A stretch of 64,000 nt of DNA from UBA5603 sp964501315 (lineage in GTDB: Bacteria > Bacillota_I > Bacilli_A > Izemoplasmatales > Hujiaoplasmataceae), in NCBI GenBank assembly GCA_964501315.1, contig CAZCSO010000002.1, forward strand, positions 1-64,000, given 5' to 3'. This document shows, in pieces, positions 1 to 7,364 of this stretch. The notes beneath the pieces are model-generated. The model saw only the letters and a list, made by a program, of their open reading frames with translations. It did no database searches and was not told the origin of the DNA. Each line of letters opens with the position of its first letter. The first letter of the stretch is position 1. A program made the position numbers and the translations under genes.

Positions 1-1
1 T

Positions 2-604
2 CCAGTAATGTATCTAGATCCTAGCGGGAAATTTGTCTTAACAACGTTGATAATTTGCATTGTCGTTGGAGCTGTAGTAGGTGGTACTGTTGGTGGAATT
101 ACTGCTGCAAATAGCGGTCAAGATATACTTGTAGGTATTTTTTCTGGCGCAGTAATTGGAGGGGCAGTAGGCGCGGTTATCGGACTTGGATCTGCGGCTA
201 TATTCTCAGGATTAGGATCTCTAGGATCAAAATTTGCTTCAGACTTAATTGCTCTTGGTACATTTGGAAAGGATTTCGGGACTTGGGAAGATTACGCAAT
301 AGCATTTGCTTTCGGAGGAATGACTAAAGGACTCAACGTAAGCCTAGGATGGAGATTTGTTTCTGATGCAATTTTTAGGCCAGGAGCAAGTCAGTTATTG
401 AAAATGGGAACAAGAGGATTATCATTTTCTTTAGAAAAATATGCATTTGATGTTTTTGTGCGTGCTACTGCTTTTGGGCTACCAGGAGACCTAAGGCCTT
501 TATACAGAGGAGTCATGAGAGGATATTATGACTATCTTTTAAAATCTCAATCAAATAATGAAACCTATCAGAATTCATTGCTTGTATTTGATTATGTATA
601 TTAG
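2..604 (+). CDS. RHS-repeat toxin, C-terminal tip (5' end outside window)
   Basis: The reading frame is open to the left edge and reads N-P-V before an ATG at 8, followed by Y-L-D-P-S-G. This is the junction motif that closes the RHS-repeat-associated core, so the ATG is internal and this is the variable C-terminal tip of a large secreted polymorphic toxin. The tip starts with about 60 residues rich in Gly and Ala with G-xxx-G spacing, a predicted membrane-active stretch, followed by about 110 mixed residues including a W-E-D-Y-A segment and an L-L-K-M-G-T-R-G segment. I recognise no known toxin fold in that terminal domain. A small membrane protein follows after 16 bases and is the positional candidate for the cognate immunity protein. 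RHS identity is firm; toxic activity is inferred from family architecture. Confidence 0.8.
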   Translation, partial: PVMYLDPSGKFVLTTLIICIVVGAVVGGTVGGITAANSGQDILVGIFSGAVIGGAVGAVIGLGSAAIFSGLGSLGSKFASDLIALGTFGKDFGTWEDYAIAFAFGGMTKGLNVSLGWRFVSDAIFRPGASQLLKMGTRGLSFSLEKYAFDVFVRATAFGLPGDLRPLYRGVMRGYYDYLLKSQSNNETYQNSLLVFDYVY

Positions 605-620
605 GAAGGGACGAGTAAAT

Positions 621-1082
621 ATGAGTGAACAAAGATTAGTTGATGCATTTTTCAAATCATTTTGGCTATTATTGACCCTTACTGTGGTACTTTTAATCAG
701 TTCCGTTTTGATTTTCCTTTTAAGGAAACACCTTTTTCCAGTTAAATCATATGGAAAATATTCGAATCTCATAAGGTTGGTTTTAATTGTTACTCTGTTT
801 CTTGGAGCAATCATAAGTGGGTATTTCTTTAGTTTTAGATTTTTAGATTTAAGGGCTGTAAATAACAATGATTTCCTTTACGTTGAAGGAGAGGTAATTG
901 AATTTACAGTGCAACGAGAAGGAAATTCTCCCAATAATCCCATCTATTCTAATCCAATCATCAAATCAAACGAAACTGGTATCGAAATTATGATAAGAAT
1001 TGTAGATTTTGTGGAGTTAGGAGAGACCTATAAAATCATATATTTGGAGCATTCAAAAATAGGGGTATTAATCGATAATTAG
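621..1082 (+). CDS. Small two-helix membrane protein, candidate RHS immunity protein
   Basis: The ATG at 621 is preceded by an aggaaggg ribosome binding site 9 bases upstream, so longer in-frame starts reaching back into the toxin gene are unlikely. The 153-residue product has two strong hydrophobic helices (about residues 13-35 and 49-71) and then a roughly 80-residue soluble domain rich in beta-prone residues. I do not recognise a family. It directly follows the RHS tip in the same orientation, which is where immunity genes sit, and a membrane immunity protein would suit a tip with a glycine-zipper hydrophobic region. The immunity role is inferred from position only; an unrelated membrane protein is possible. 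Confidence 0.6.
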   Translation: MSEQRLVDAFFKSFWLLLTLTVVLLISSVLIFLLRKHLFPVKSYGKYSNLIRLVLIVTLFLGAIISGYFFSFRFLDLRAVNNNDFLYVEGEVIEFTVQREGNSPNNPIYSNPIIKSNETGIEIMIRIVDFVELGETYKIIYLEHSKIGVLIDN

Positions 1083-1090
1083 TTAGATAA

Positions 1091-1648
1091 TTTCCACCTG
1101 AAGCAATTGTTTTGCTTCATTGTAGATACATTAATCCAGTAATGTATATAGACCCCGAAGGAGAGTTCCTGCACTTAATTATTTTTGTGGTCGTTGTATT
1201 GTTTTTATTAACAACAATTGCTTTGACTCCACCCGAAGAAAGATCAGGAGAAAACATTTCGGTATCGTTTTCTGCAACGCCAGATCCAGTTGAGATTGGT
1301 TATGATGTTCTTGGAGAAGGATTTGACATTCAGTACATTGAGAACGGTACATCATGTGATTTGTATGGAGAATGTAGTCAGTTTACTTCTACGAGTGTTC
1401 AATATGGATTATATGGTTCTAGTATTTCCTCTTCAGAAGGCGAAGACACTCAGAGTTATTCTTATTCAATATTTTATATTTCTTTCGATCCTCAGAATAT
1501 TCAAGACATAAATTCATGGGGAGGTGGCATTTCACTTGGCATTTCAGGAGGGATACCTTCTTATGGATCAGGTAGTGCCTATCTAGACATAAATTTACTC
1601 GGTATAATAATAGATTTCTTTGGAGTTGGTAGCAATGGAAGAGAATAA
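1091..1648 (+). pseudogene. Orphan (displaced) RHS C-terminal tip cassette
   Basis: The frame is open from a TAA at 1088-1090 and reads through C-R-Y-I-N-P-V-M-Y-I-D-P-E-G, the RHS core junction, with no promoter or ribosome binding site of its own; the nearest usable start would be a TTG at 1112. Only about 15 residues of RHS core remain. The tip differs completely from the one at the left edge: one hydrophobic helix (about 20 residues) and then a Ser/Gly/Tyr-rich segment of about 130 residues with no recognised domain. It is best read as a displaced tip that could be recombined onto the upstream rhs gene through the shared junction. The last 14 bases overlap the next gene. Confidence 0.7.
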
Positions 1649-2039
1649 TAGTATTTTGCTAAAGAAATATAAAAAAAGCATTTCCTTTGACATATTAATT
1701 TGTATGTTTCCAGAAGTGCTATTTGGTCTTCTCTTCCCATCAATAAAAAACTTCTTCCCAAATAGCATTCATCTTGTGTTCCTTTGTCTATCACTATTGT
1801 CCTTACTAATGTTCTTATTTCTTGACGTCATTTTCATTAAAAGAAGCCCTGGAAAGAGGTTATATCGTTTGGTTATATTACAGCAATCTGAAGGTGAAAA
1901 AGTGAAATTCTTTCAATGTGTTTATAGACGCTTTTTGGAATTAACCATTCACTCTTTCTTCACGAGAACATTCAAAGACAAATGTCAGATTATTGACCAG
2001 ACCACCCATACATCAATTGATTTCTCTAAAAAATATTAG
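1635..2039 (+). CDS. RDD-like membrane protein, candidate immunity partner of the orphan tip
   Basis: I chose the ATG at 1635 because ggag lies 9 bases upstream; it overlaps the end of the orphan tip by 14 bases. The 134-residue product has two hydrophobic helices (about 18-40 and 46-70) followed by R-S-P-G-K-R-L-Y-R-L, which resembles the conserved S-x-G-K-R segment of RDD-family membrane proteins. RDD proteins are small integral membrane proteins of varied, mostly unclear function. Overlap with a toxin tip is typical of immunity genes, so I infer that role with moderate confidence; a stray RDD protein is the alternative. Confidence 0.6.
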   Translation: MEENNSILLKKYKKSISFDILICMFPEVLFGLLFPSIKNFFPNSIHLVFLCLSLLSLLMFLFLDVIFIKRSPGKRLYRLVILQQSEGEKVKFFQCVYRRFLELTIHSFFTRTFKDKCQIIDQTTHTSIDFSKKY

Positions 2040-2082
2040 TCATGACGGGTAGGAATAGACTTGTTCATTTAAAAATTATTAG

Positions 2083-2115
2083 TTGGATTGGTATGGTTAA
2101 CAAACAGTGAATACA
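2083..2115 (+). repeat. IS-end-like repeat, copy A
   Basis: This copy starts with ttggattggtatggtt and continues into aaacagtga. The same core recurs near 3956, 4179 and 5731. Copy C lies just upstream of a transposase orfA start, so the repeat is probably the left end of an IS3-family element; this copy has no orfA after it. It diverges after about 30 bases. Confidence 0.55.
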
Positions 2116-2468
2116 TTTTTTCATTTTCATTAAGAGAACAATCACCTGCTTATCATCTGTCAATATCATTCAAGGAAACGAACGGAGTTTTCACATTATA
2201 ATGGAAACTCCTTTCTTTCTGTGATTGACCTGCCTACATAATGACTACGTGAAGATTTGCTGTCATGTTTCCACCCTGCATTTTCCATTTGTGACAAGTG
2301 CACAAAATATATTTCCGCCCTACATTATTCGAATGAAATTGTGCCGTTTTGAAAGCAATTAGGTAAACTCCACGCATGTTGAATCTGTTACATTGCTTTC
2401 TCTATAATGACACTTGGAGACCGCTTGACGGCCTCTTAAAAATATAAACAAATTTCAAGTGACATATT
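2116..2468. other. Degenerate intergenic DNA without a recognisable gene
   Basis: No intact frame with a ribosome binding site is seen on either strand. The stretch is AT-rich and carries many stop codons. Given the adjoining IS-end repeat and transposase remnant, it is probably decayed mobile-element DNA, but I could not match it to a family. Confidence 0.4.
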
Positions 2469-2514
2469 TAAAAGCCTTCAGAACCTTTGTAAAGGTATCT
2501 GATGGCTTTTTCTT
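2469..2514 (+). terminator. Long hairpin with T-rich tail
   Basis: The arms aaagcc and ggcttt enclose tcaga/tctga and accttt/aaaggt in one nearly continuous stem, followed by tttttcttt. It lies in non-coding DNA between the RHS cassettes and the transposase remnant and would stop transcription from the left. Confidence 0.6.
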
Positions 2515-2596
2515 TCTATGTGTACAAATAGTAACCATTGTGGGAGCATATTAGAACCTAAAGACATAATCTTTTTATATGTTCATTCCTTCTTCA

Positions 2597-2755
2597 ATTG
2601 AGCGAAGAAACTATCGGGTCTTATTGGAAGTCAAGATTGATCTGTTTGACTACATCGAGATTTTCTACAACCGGAAGAGAATTCATTCAACGCCCAATTA
2701 TCAAACACCGATGGGTTACATACTTACTAATAAGGCTTTATTTTCGGTTGTGTAA
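2597..2755 (+). pseudogene. IS3-family transposase OrfB, C-terminal fragment
   Basis: The frame starting at 2597 reads I-D-L-F-D-Y-I-E-I-F-Y-N-R-K-R-I-H-S-T and later N-Y-Q-T-P-M-G-Y before a TAA at 2753. This is the highly conserved end of IS3/IS150-type OrfB integrases, just after the catalytic Glu region. Everything upstream, including the DDE catalytic core, is missing, so it is a dead fragment about 50 residues long. A different frame across the same bases gives a longer open stretch without homology, which I disregard. Confidence 0.8.
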
Positions 2756-2888
2756 GTGGTATTATTTATTAAGTAAAAATGTATTAATTTAGAACAAAAC
2801 AATACAAAATAAAGGTACCAAGATACAAAAAATCAAAACTACTGATTAAATTCCACTTAATCCAATCCAAGTAAAAAATCGTTCAAAC

Positions 2889-2917
2889 TTGCTATTATTC
2901 CGATATCGGCATATAAT
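2889..2917 (+). promoter_or_regulatory. SigA-type promoter of the first fic gene with a palindrome in its spacer
   Basis: TTGCTA and TATAAT are separated by exactly 17 bases, and the ATG of fic lies about 20 bases downstream. The spacer contains the perfect 10-base palindrome ccgatatcgg (2900-2909). The downstream protein has an N-terminal DNA-binding-like domain, so autoregulation at this site is an inference worth testing. Confidence 0.7.
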
Positions 2918-2936
2918 AGGATTGTGAGGTGATTTT

Positions 2937-3857
2937 ATGAACTATATGACAACAAAAGAAGCAAGTAAAAAATGGGGAATTTCTGATCGTCGTATCAGAA
3001 TACTATGCGCAGAAGGCAAAATTGAAGGTGCGGTCAAAATTGGCCGTAATTGGTCAGTACCTTCTGATGCAATGAAACCTATTGATAACCGAACTAAAAT
3101 GAAATCAAGATTTCAAGGAATAGATTATCAATTTGATGCAATCGATGAACAAAAAAAGGCTATTGATTTACGTCGCCCACTAACAAAAAACCAATATAAC
3201 ACTCTAAGAAATAACTTAATTGTTGAATGGACATATAACAGTAATGCTATAGAAGGAAACACGTTGACTTTATCAGAAACAAAAGTTGTACTAGAAGGTA
3301 TTACTATAGGTGGGAAAAGTGTTGTCGAACATTTAGAAACGATCAACCATAGAGATGCCATCCTGTTTTTAGAAAGCATTGTTGATAGACAAGAAGAAAT
3401 TTCTGAGTGGAATATAAGAAATTTGCATCAAATCATTCTTAAAGACATTGATAATTCAAATGCTGGTAAATATAGAATGGAAAATGTGTTGATTAGCGGG
3501 GCAAAACATATACCACCAGATTATCTTATGGTTCCAGTACTAATGCAGAATTTAGTTTATGAAGACAATCGACAATGGATTCATTATCACCCTGTTGTTC
3601 GAGCTGCGTTATTGCATGGTGAATTTGTTAAAATCCATCCCTTTATTGATGGCAATGGTCGAACTGCTAGACTACTCTTGAATTTAGTTTTAATGTCAAA
3701 TGGTTATCCACCAATCGTTATTAAAAAAGAAAGTAGACTTGCATATTATGAGGCGCTAGATACTGCACATACCACATTAAATTATTCGAAATTTGTTCAT
3801 TTGATAGCAACTTTGGTTTTTGAAACAGAGCAATTGTGGTTGAAGATACTAAAATAA
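2937..3857 (+). CDS. Fic-domain protein with N-terminal HTH (AMPylase-type)
   Basis: The 306-residue product joins an N-terminal excisionase/MerR-like helix-turn-helix (about 3-48: T-T-K-E-A-S-K-K-W-G-I-S) to a Fic domain. The Fic active-site loop H-P-F-I-D-G-N-G-R-T-A-R is complete at about 234-245, including the catalytic His and the ATP-phosphate-binding G-N-G-R. An N-terminal inhibitory helix motif, S-N-A-I-E-G-N (about 102-108), fits the self-restrained class II Fic proteins in which this Glu blocks ATP. Such enzymes usually transfer AMP to target hydroxyls. The ATG has gaggtg 5 bases upstream and its own promoter. No separate antitoxin gene adjoins, consistent with built-in inhibition. 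The target is unknown. Confidence 0.88.
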   Translation: MNYMTTKEASKKWGISDRRIRILCAEGKIEGAVKIGRNWSVPSDAMKPIDNRTKMKSRFQGIDYQFDAIDEQKKAIDLRRPLTKNQYNTLRNNLIVEWTYNSNAIEGNTLTLSETKVVLEGITIGGKSVVEHLETINHRDAILFLESIVDRQEEISEWNIRNLHQIILKDIDNSNAGKYRMENVLISGAKHIPPDYLMVPVLMQNLVYEDNRQWIHYHPVVRAALLHGEFVKIHPFIDGNGRTARLLLNLVLMSNGYPPIVIKKESRLAYYEALDTAHTTLNYSKFVHLIATLVFETEQLWLKILK

Positions 3858-3955
3858 TGGAATAATAAAAAGAACAAAGTATATGAGGTACAAAATGGTA
3901 TCAACTAAGAATCTCATCTAATAAAGAAAGATAAAGGAAATAGCTAAGATGAATC

Positions 3956-4010
3956 TGGATTGGTATGGTTTTTAAACAGTGGGTAACCTATGATATCATA
4001 TTCATAGAAA
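3956..4010 (+). repeat. IS-end-like repeat, copy B
   Basis: It shares tggattggtatggttttt and aacagtggg with copy C, and gggtaaccta with copy D. No transposase follows it, so it is probably a solo end left after deletion. It lies about 100 bases after the first fic stop codon. Confidence 0.6.
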
Positions 4011-4120
4011 ACCATTGTTTTATTTTCGCCTATTCATCTTTTGATATAATGGGAAAGTGGAATTAGGAAATAACTCATGTTATAAGGCGACCAATTTACC
4101 TTCATCTATATAGAGATATG

Positions 4121-4152
4121 AAAATCGTAGGCTGATATCAGTCTACGATTTT
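4121..4152. terminator. Bidirectional hairpin between IS remnants
   Basis: Perfect 10-base arms aaaatcgtag and ctacgatttt flank the inner palindrome ctgatatcag, with A and T runs on either side. It could terminate transcription from both directions. Confidence 0.6.
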
Positions 4153-4178
4153 AGCGTTAACTGAATCTTGATACCGTT

Positions 4179-4230
4179 TGGATTGGTATGGTTTTTGAAC
4201 AGTGGGATATGATACCATATGCATAGAAAA
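4179..4230 (+). repeat. IS-end-like repeat, copy C (joined to orfA)
   Basis: It reads tggattggtatggtttttg followed by aacagtggg and lies immediately upstream of a broken IS3 orfA. This is the copy that ties the repeat family to the left end of an insertion sequence. Confidence 0.65.
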
Positions 4231-4245
4231 TGAAAGGGAATAACC

Positions 4246-4610
4246 ATGTCAAGTAATAATAGTAAGTATTCCGAAGAGAAGAGAGAGAAAACAGTAAGTT
4301 TATTCATGAATCCGGAAGATCCGCAACCTCTGTTGGAGAGGAACTTGAAATCGACACGAATACTATCTGTCGATGGGTAAGAGATCACCGAAGAAAAAAC
4401 AAGCTTACCTCCTATGCAGAGGAAAAAGGGATCGTCAAGCGAACAAGTTATCGAAAAGATGAGAAAGATATCAAGATCAAAGATCTGGAAAAAGAACTGA
4501 AGCAAAAAGAGAAATTACTCGACGAAGAGAAAGAAAAGGTCGAGATTCTAAAAAAAACCTGTAGATCTTCTAATGGAACAGCGCGTATGAAATTCGAAGT
4601 GATCAAATAA
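4246..4610 (+). pseudogene. IS3-family transposase OrfA, frameshifted
   Basis: From the ATG at 4246 the product starts K-Y-S-E-E-K-R-E-K-T-V. After a shift near 4290 the next frame continues with F-I-H-E-S-G-R-S-A and E-I-D-T-N-T-I-C-R-W-V, the helix-turn-helix of IS3 OrfA, followed by a Lys/Glu-rich coiled-coil region (leucine-zipper-like, about residues 70-105). Near 4550 a run of eight A's lies where IS3 elements normally frameshift into OrfB, but no OrfB follows. It is therefore an inactive left half of an IS. Confidence 0.75.
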
Positions 4611-4656
4611 TTATGTAATAACAATTAAGATAATAAGTAAGATAATAAGCAAGATA

Positions 4657-4685
4657 TTGTATGTTATCCTTTATTATGGTACAAT
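4657..4685 (+). promoter_or_regulatory. Promoter of the second fic gene
   Basis: TTGTAT, a 17-base spacer and TACAAT. The predicted transcript begins near 4692, just before the ribosome binding site. This excludes the in-frame ATG at 4661, which overlaps the -35 element. Confidence 0.7.
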
Positions 4686-4705
4686 TAATACGTAGAAAGG
4701 AAATG

Positions 4706-5707
4706 ATGAAAATGGCTTATGAGGCACCATATAAAATTACAGATGAAATGGTATCATTAGTTGCTAAAATAACTGAAAAAATAGGAACAATAAAACATTA
4801 TGAAAGTTTAGATAAGTTTCCTAAATTAAGAAAACAAAACAGAATGAGATCTATCCATTCATCTTGTGCCATAGAAGCTAATAGTTTGTCGATAGATCAA
4901 GTCAAAGATATTATTAATGGTAAACTTGTAGTTGGACCTCAAAAAGAAATTCAAGAAGTTAAGAATGCAATACAAGCCTATAGTATTATTGAACAAATTA
5001 ATCCATTTTTATTATCAGATTTATTAGAAATACATAAAGAAATGACAATGTATTTAGTTAATAATTCAGGTCCCTTTAGAAATGGTGAAGAAGGGGTGTT
5101 TGATGGTAATAATTGTATTTTTATTGCACCCCCTGCGAAATATATTCCACAACTTATGAGTGATTTATATGAATGGGTAAATACAAATAAGAATATTATT
5201 AATCCTTTAATTTTATCATCTGCATTTCATTATGAATTTGTATTTATACATCCCTTTGAAGATGGTAATGGTAGAACTGCAAGATTACTACAAAGTGCTA
5301 TCTTGGGTAAATATTATTCAATATTTTATTGGCTCCCACTAGAACATTATATAAAAGATTACCAAGAGGAGTATTATAAAGCCATATCTGATTCACATAT
5401 TGATGGAGAATCTACAAAATTTATCATTTTTATGTTAGAAATGATTAATAAAACAATAGATGATGTTAGCATTGATTTATCCAAGCAAGATTCACACATA
5501 AGTTTATATGTTAAAAAACTATTAGATGTTATGGAAGAAGACATTTTTATGACTGCATTAGAAATAATGGATTTATTAGGATTAAAATCAAAAGAAACCT
5601 TTAGAAAAAATTATATAAATCCAGCTATAAATAGTGGTTTAATTAAGTTAGAATTTCCTGATAAGCCTACATCAAGAAATCAAAGATATGTTAAGGTCAG
5701 CAAGTAA
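4706..5707 (+). CDS. Fic-domain protein (second, divergent copy)
   Basis: The ATG at 4706 has agaaagg 5 bases upstream; ATGs at 4703 and 4712 are alternatives. The 333-residue product has a Fic N-terminal region with the inhibitory motif S-S-C-A-I-E-A-N-S-L (about 52-61), the complete Fic loop H-P-F-E-D-G-N-G-R-T-A-R (about 182-193) and a C-terminal winged-helix-like segment (about 285-330: T-A-L-E-I-M-D-L-L-G-L). AMP transfer with intramolecular inhibition is expected from the family. It is clearly not a duplicate of the first Fic protein, since domain order and sequence differ. It lies between IS-end-like repeats C and D, so acquisition or shuffling with mobile DNA is plausible. Confidence 0.85.
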   Translation: MKMAYEAPYKITDEMVSLVAKITEKIGTIKHYESLDKFPKLRKQNRMRSIHSSCAIEANSLSIDQVKDIINGKLVVGPQKEIQEVKNAIQAYSIIEQINPFLLSDLLEIHKEMTMYLVNNSGPFRNGEEGVFDGNNCIFIAPPAKYIPQLMSDLYEWVNTNKNIINPLILSSAFHYEFVFIHPFEDGNGRTARLLQSAILGKYYSIFYWLPLEHYIKDYQEEYYKAISDSHIDGESTKFIIFMLEMINKTIDDVSIDLSKQDSHISLYVKKLLDVMEEDIFMTALEIMDLLGLKSKETFRKNYINPAINSGLIKLEFPDKPTSRNQRYVKVSK

Positions 5708-5730
5708 TAATTTAGTTCGAACAACTAAAA

Positions 5731-5780
5731 TCAATTGGTTTGGTATGCTTTTTAATCGGTGGGTAACCTACGATATTATT
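5731..5780 (+). repeat. IS-end-like repeat, copy D
   Basis: It reads attggtttggtatgcttttt and then gggtaacctacgata, matching copy B over about 35 of 45 positions. It is the most diverged copy and marks the right edge of the accessory region. Confidence 0.5.
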
Positions 5781-5890
5781 GTATAATATCCATACAGATG
5801 TTTAAGAATCAATTCAGAACAAACAAAATTAAAAATTTCTATATTATTTTTGACGATAAATGTATATCATTTTTATTCGAGGTGACCTTG

Positions 5891-6415
5891 ATGATTCAAA
5901 CGAATCGACTTATAATTAATCACTATTCAGATCAAGACGAACTAAGCATGATTGAACTCTTGATGAATCCAATAGTTCGTAAAAGTTTCGTTATTCCCGA
6001 TTTTTACTCTTTCGACGAAGCAAGCCGTTTCTTTCACAAATTGATGGCGTATTCACATTCGTCGGAACATTATGAATACGGAATCTATTATCAAAAACAA
6101 TTAATAGGATTTGTCAACGACGTTGATATTGAAGAAGATTCCATTGAGATCGGGTATGTCATTCATCCGAACTATCACAATATGGGTTTTGCGACCGAAA
6201 TGCTGAAAGCAGTCATCGATGATTTGTTTCATAAAGGGTATAAAACCATCTATACGTGTGCGTTTGATTTCAATACTCCGAGTTTTCGCGTTATGGAAAA
6301 ATGTGGGATGAAACGAATCAATCGCAAAATGACGATGATGCATCAGGATAAATTACAAACATGTCTTTGTTATGCTATCAATGCTGACGAAGGAGGACAA
6401 GATCATCATGAGTGA
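5891..6415 (+). CDS. GNAT acetyltransferase (RimJ/RimL-like)
   Basis: The ATG at 5891 follows gaggtg with good spacing; upstream in-frame starts have no such site. The 174-residue product has the RimJ/RimL pattern: an N-terminal T-N-R-L-I-I strand, then I-G-Y-V-I-H-P-N-Y-H-N-M-G-F-A-T-E, whose last part fits the acetyl-CoA pyrophosphate-binding loop (Q/R-x-x-G-x-G/A with the first residue changed to N), then the N-T-P-S-F-R-V-M-E-K-C-G-M motif of the C-terminal half. The substrate (ribosomal protein, peptide or small amine) cannot be told. Its last 8 bases overlap the AAC(3)-like gene, so the two acetyltransferases are translationally coupled. Confidence 0.82.
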   Translation: MIQTNRLIINHYSDQDELSMIELLMNPIVRKSFVIPDFYSFDEASRFFHKLMAYSHSSEHYEYGIYYQKQLIGFVNDVDIEEDSIEIGYVIHPNYHNMGFATEMLKAVIDDLFHKGYKTIYTCAFDFNTPSFRVMEKCGMKRINRKMTMMHQDKLQTCLCYAINADEGGQDHHE

Positions 6416-7226
6416 AGAAAATGTAATTCTAAACTCTTCTAAACCCATTACCTTAAACGACTTAAAACGTGACTTGAAAACAATAGGCATCAACCAAGGC
6501 GATGTTGTTTTGGTCCATTCCTCACTATCAGCATTGGGATGGGTTTGTGGTGGTGCACAAACGGTCATCATGGCACTCGAAGAGACAATTGGTGAAACCG
6601 GAACCATCGTAATGCCTTCTCATAGTGGTGATTGGAGTGATCCAACTTCTTGGTGCAACCCGCCTGTGCCAAAAGAATGGATTCCCATTATCAAAGAAAC
6701 CATGCCGGCTTATGATCCTAACTTGACGAAAACACGAGGAATTGGGACTGTCGCTGAGCTGTTTCGGTTACAACCCGGTGTATACCGGTCGAAACACCCT
6801 CAATTATCTTTCTCGGCGAAAGGACCGCTTAGTCACTCTATTTTGAATGATGAAACCTTATTTCCGCAACTGGGGATGAACTCTCCCTTGGGGAAATTAT
6901 ATCAACTGTCAGCGAAAGTTTTATTACTGGGAGTCGGATACGATTCAAACACGTGTTTTCATCTTGCCGAGACGTTGATAGAATCAACACCCAAAGAACG
7001 GAATGGAACAGCTATGTTGGTAAACAATCAACGTCAATGGGTTGAATTTGAAGAGTATGCATACGAAAGTGATGATTTTCCCGATTGCGGATTAGCTTTT
7101 GAACAATCATATACCGTTTCTAAGGGATTGATTGGGATGGGTTCTTCTCGATTATTTAATATTAAAGAAGCCGTTGATTTTGCGAAATCGTGGTTATCTA
7201 AGAATCGAAATAGAACAGTAAAATAG
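6408..7226 (+). CDS. Aminoglycoside 3-N-acetyltransferase family protein
   Basis: The ATG at 6408 has aaggagg 12 bases upstream and overlaps the previous stop. The 272-residue product has the Antibiotic_NAT fold signatures: V-L-V-H-S-S-L-S-A-L-G-W near residue 30, G-T-I-V-M-P-S-H-S near 65, then D-P-N-L-T-K-T-R-G-I-G-T-V-A-E-L-F and S-x-H-P. The family transfers acetyl from acetyl-CoA to the 3-amino group of 2-deoxystreptamine aminoglycosides, but many chromosomal relatives act on other amines or have no measured resistance activity. Actual aminoglycoside resistance is therefore unproven. Confidence 0.85.
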   Translation: MSEENVILNSSKPITLNDLKRDLKTIGINQGDVVLVHSSLSALGWVCGGAQTVIMALEETIGETGTIVMPSHSGDWSDPTSWCNPPVPKEWIPIIKETMPAYDPNLTKTRGIGTVAELFRLQPGVYRSKHPQLSFSAKGPLSHSILNDETLFPQLGMNSPLGKLYQLSAKVLLLGVGYDSNTCFHLAETLIESTPKERNGTAMLVNNQRQWVEFEEYAYESDDFPDCGLAFEQSYTVSKGLIGMGSSRLFNIKEAVDFAKSWLSKNRNRTVK

Positions 7227-7326
7227 TCACAAAACGAGTCATTATTTTTGGCTTGTAACCAATTAGATTTAAAATACATTTAATTATTATGTTTCTTAAT
7301 GTTAAAAAAAAGAATGACATAAAAAA

Positions 7327-7359
7327 AGGAGAAGTAGAGTGCATTTACGCTCTACATAG
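7327..7359 (+). promoter_or_regulatory. Leader with Shine-Dalgarno, short uORF and hairpin before the nitroreductase
   Basis: An aaaggag site (7326-7332) is 32 bases from the nitroreductase ATG, too far for normal use, but is correctly spaced from a GTG at 7339 that opens a six-codon frame (M-H-L-R-S-T, stop tag at 7357-7359). The same bases form a hairpin with arms gtagag and ctctac (7334-7355). Leader-peptide or structure-based control of the downstream gene is an inference. Confidence 0.4.
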
Positions 7360-7364
7360 AAACT

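Noticed and set aside
1112..1114. TTG as a real start for the second RHS tip
   Set aside because: No ribosome binding site and it lies within residual RHS core sequence; the cassette is better seen as silent.
2598..2792. 64-residue frame over the transposase remnant
   Set aside because: The adjacent frame encodes a recognisable IS3 OrfB end; this one has no homology and no ribosome binding site.
4143..4505. 120-residue minus-strand frame
   Set aside because: It is antisense to the frameshifted IS3 orfA, whose helix-turn-helix is recognisable, and has no minus-strand start signal.
4661..4705. N-terminal extension of the second Fic protein from ATG 4661
   Set aside because: The ATG overlaps the -35 box of a well-formed promoter; the ribosome binding site supports 4703-4712.
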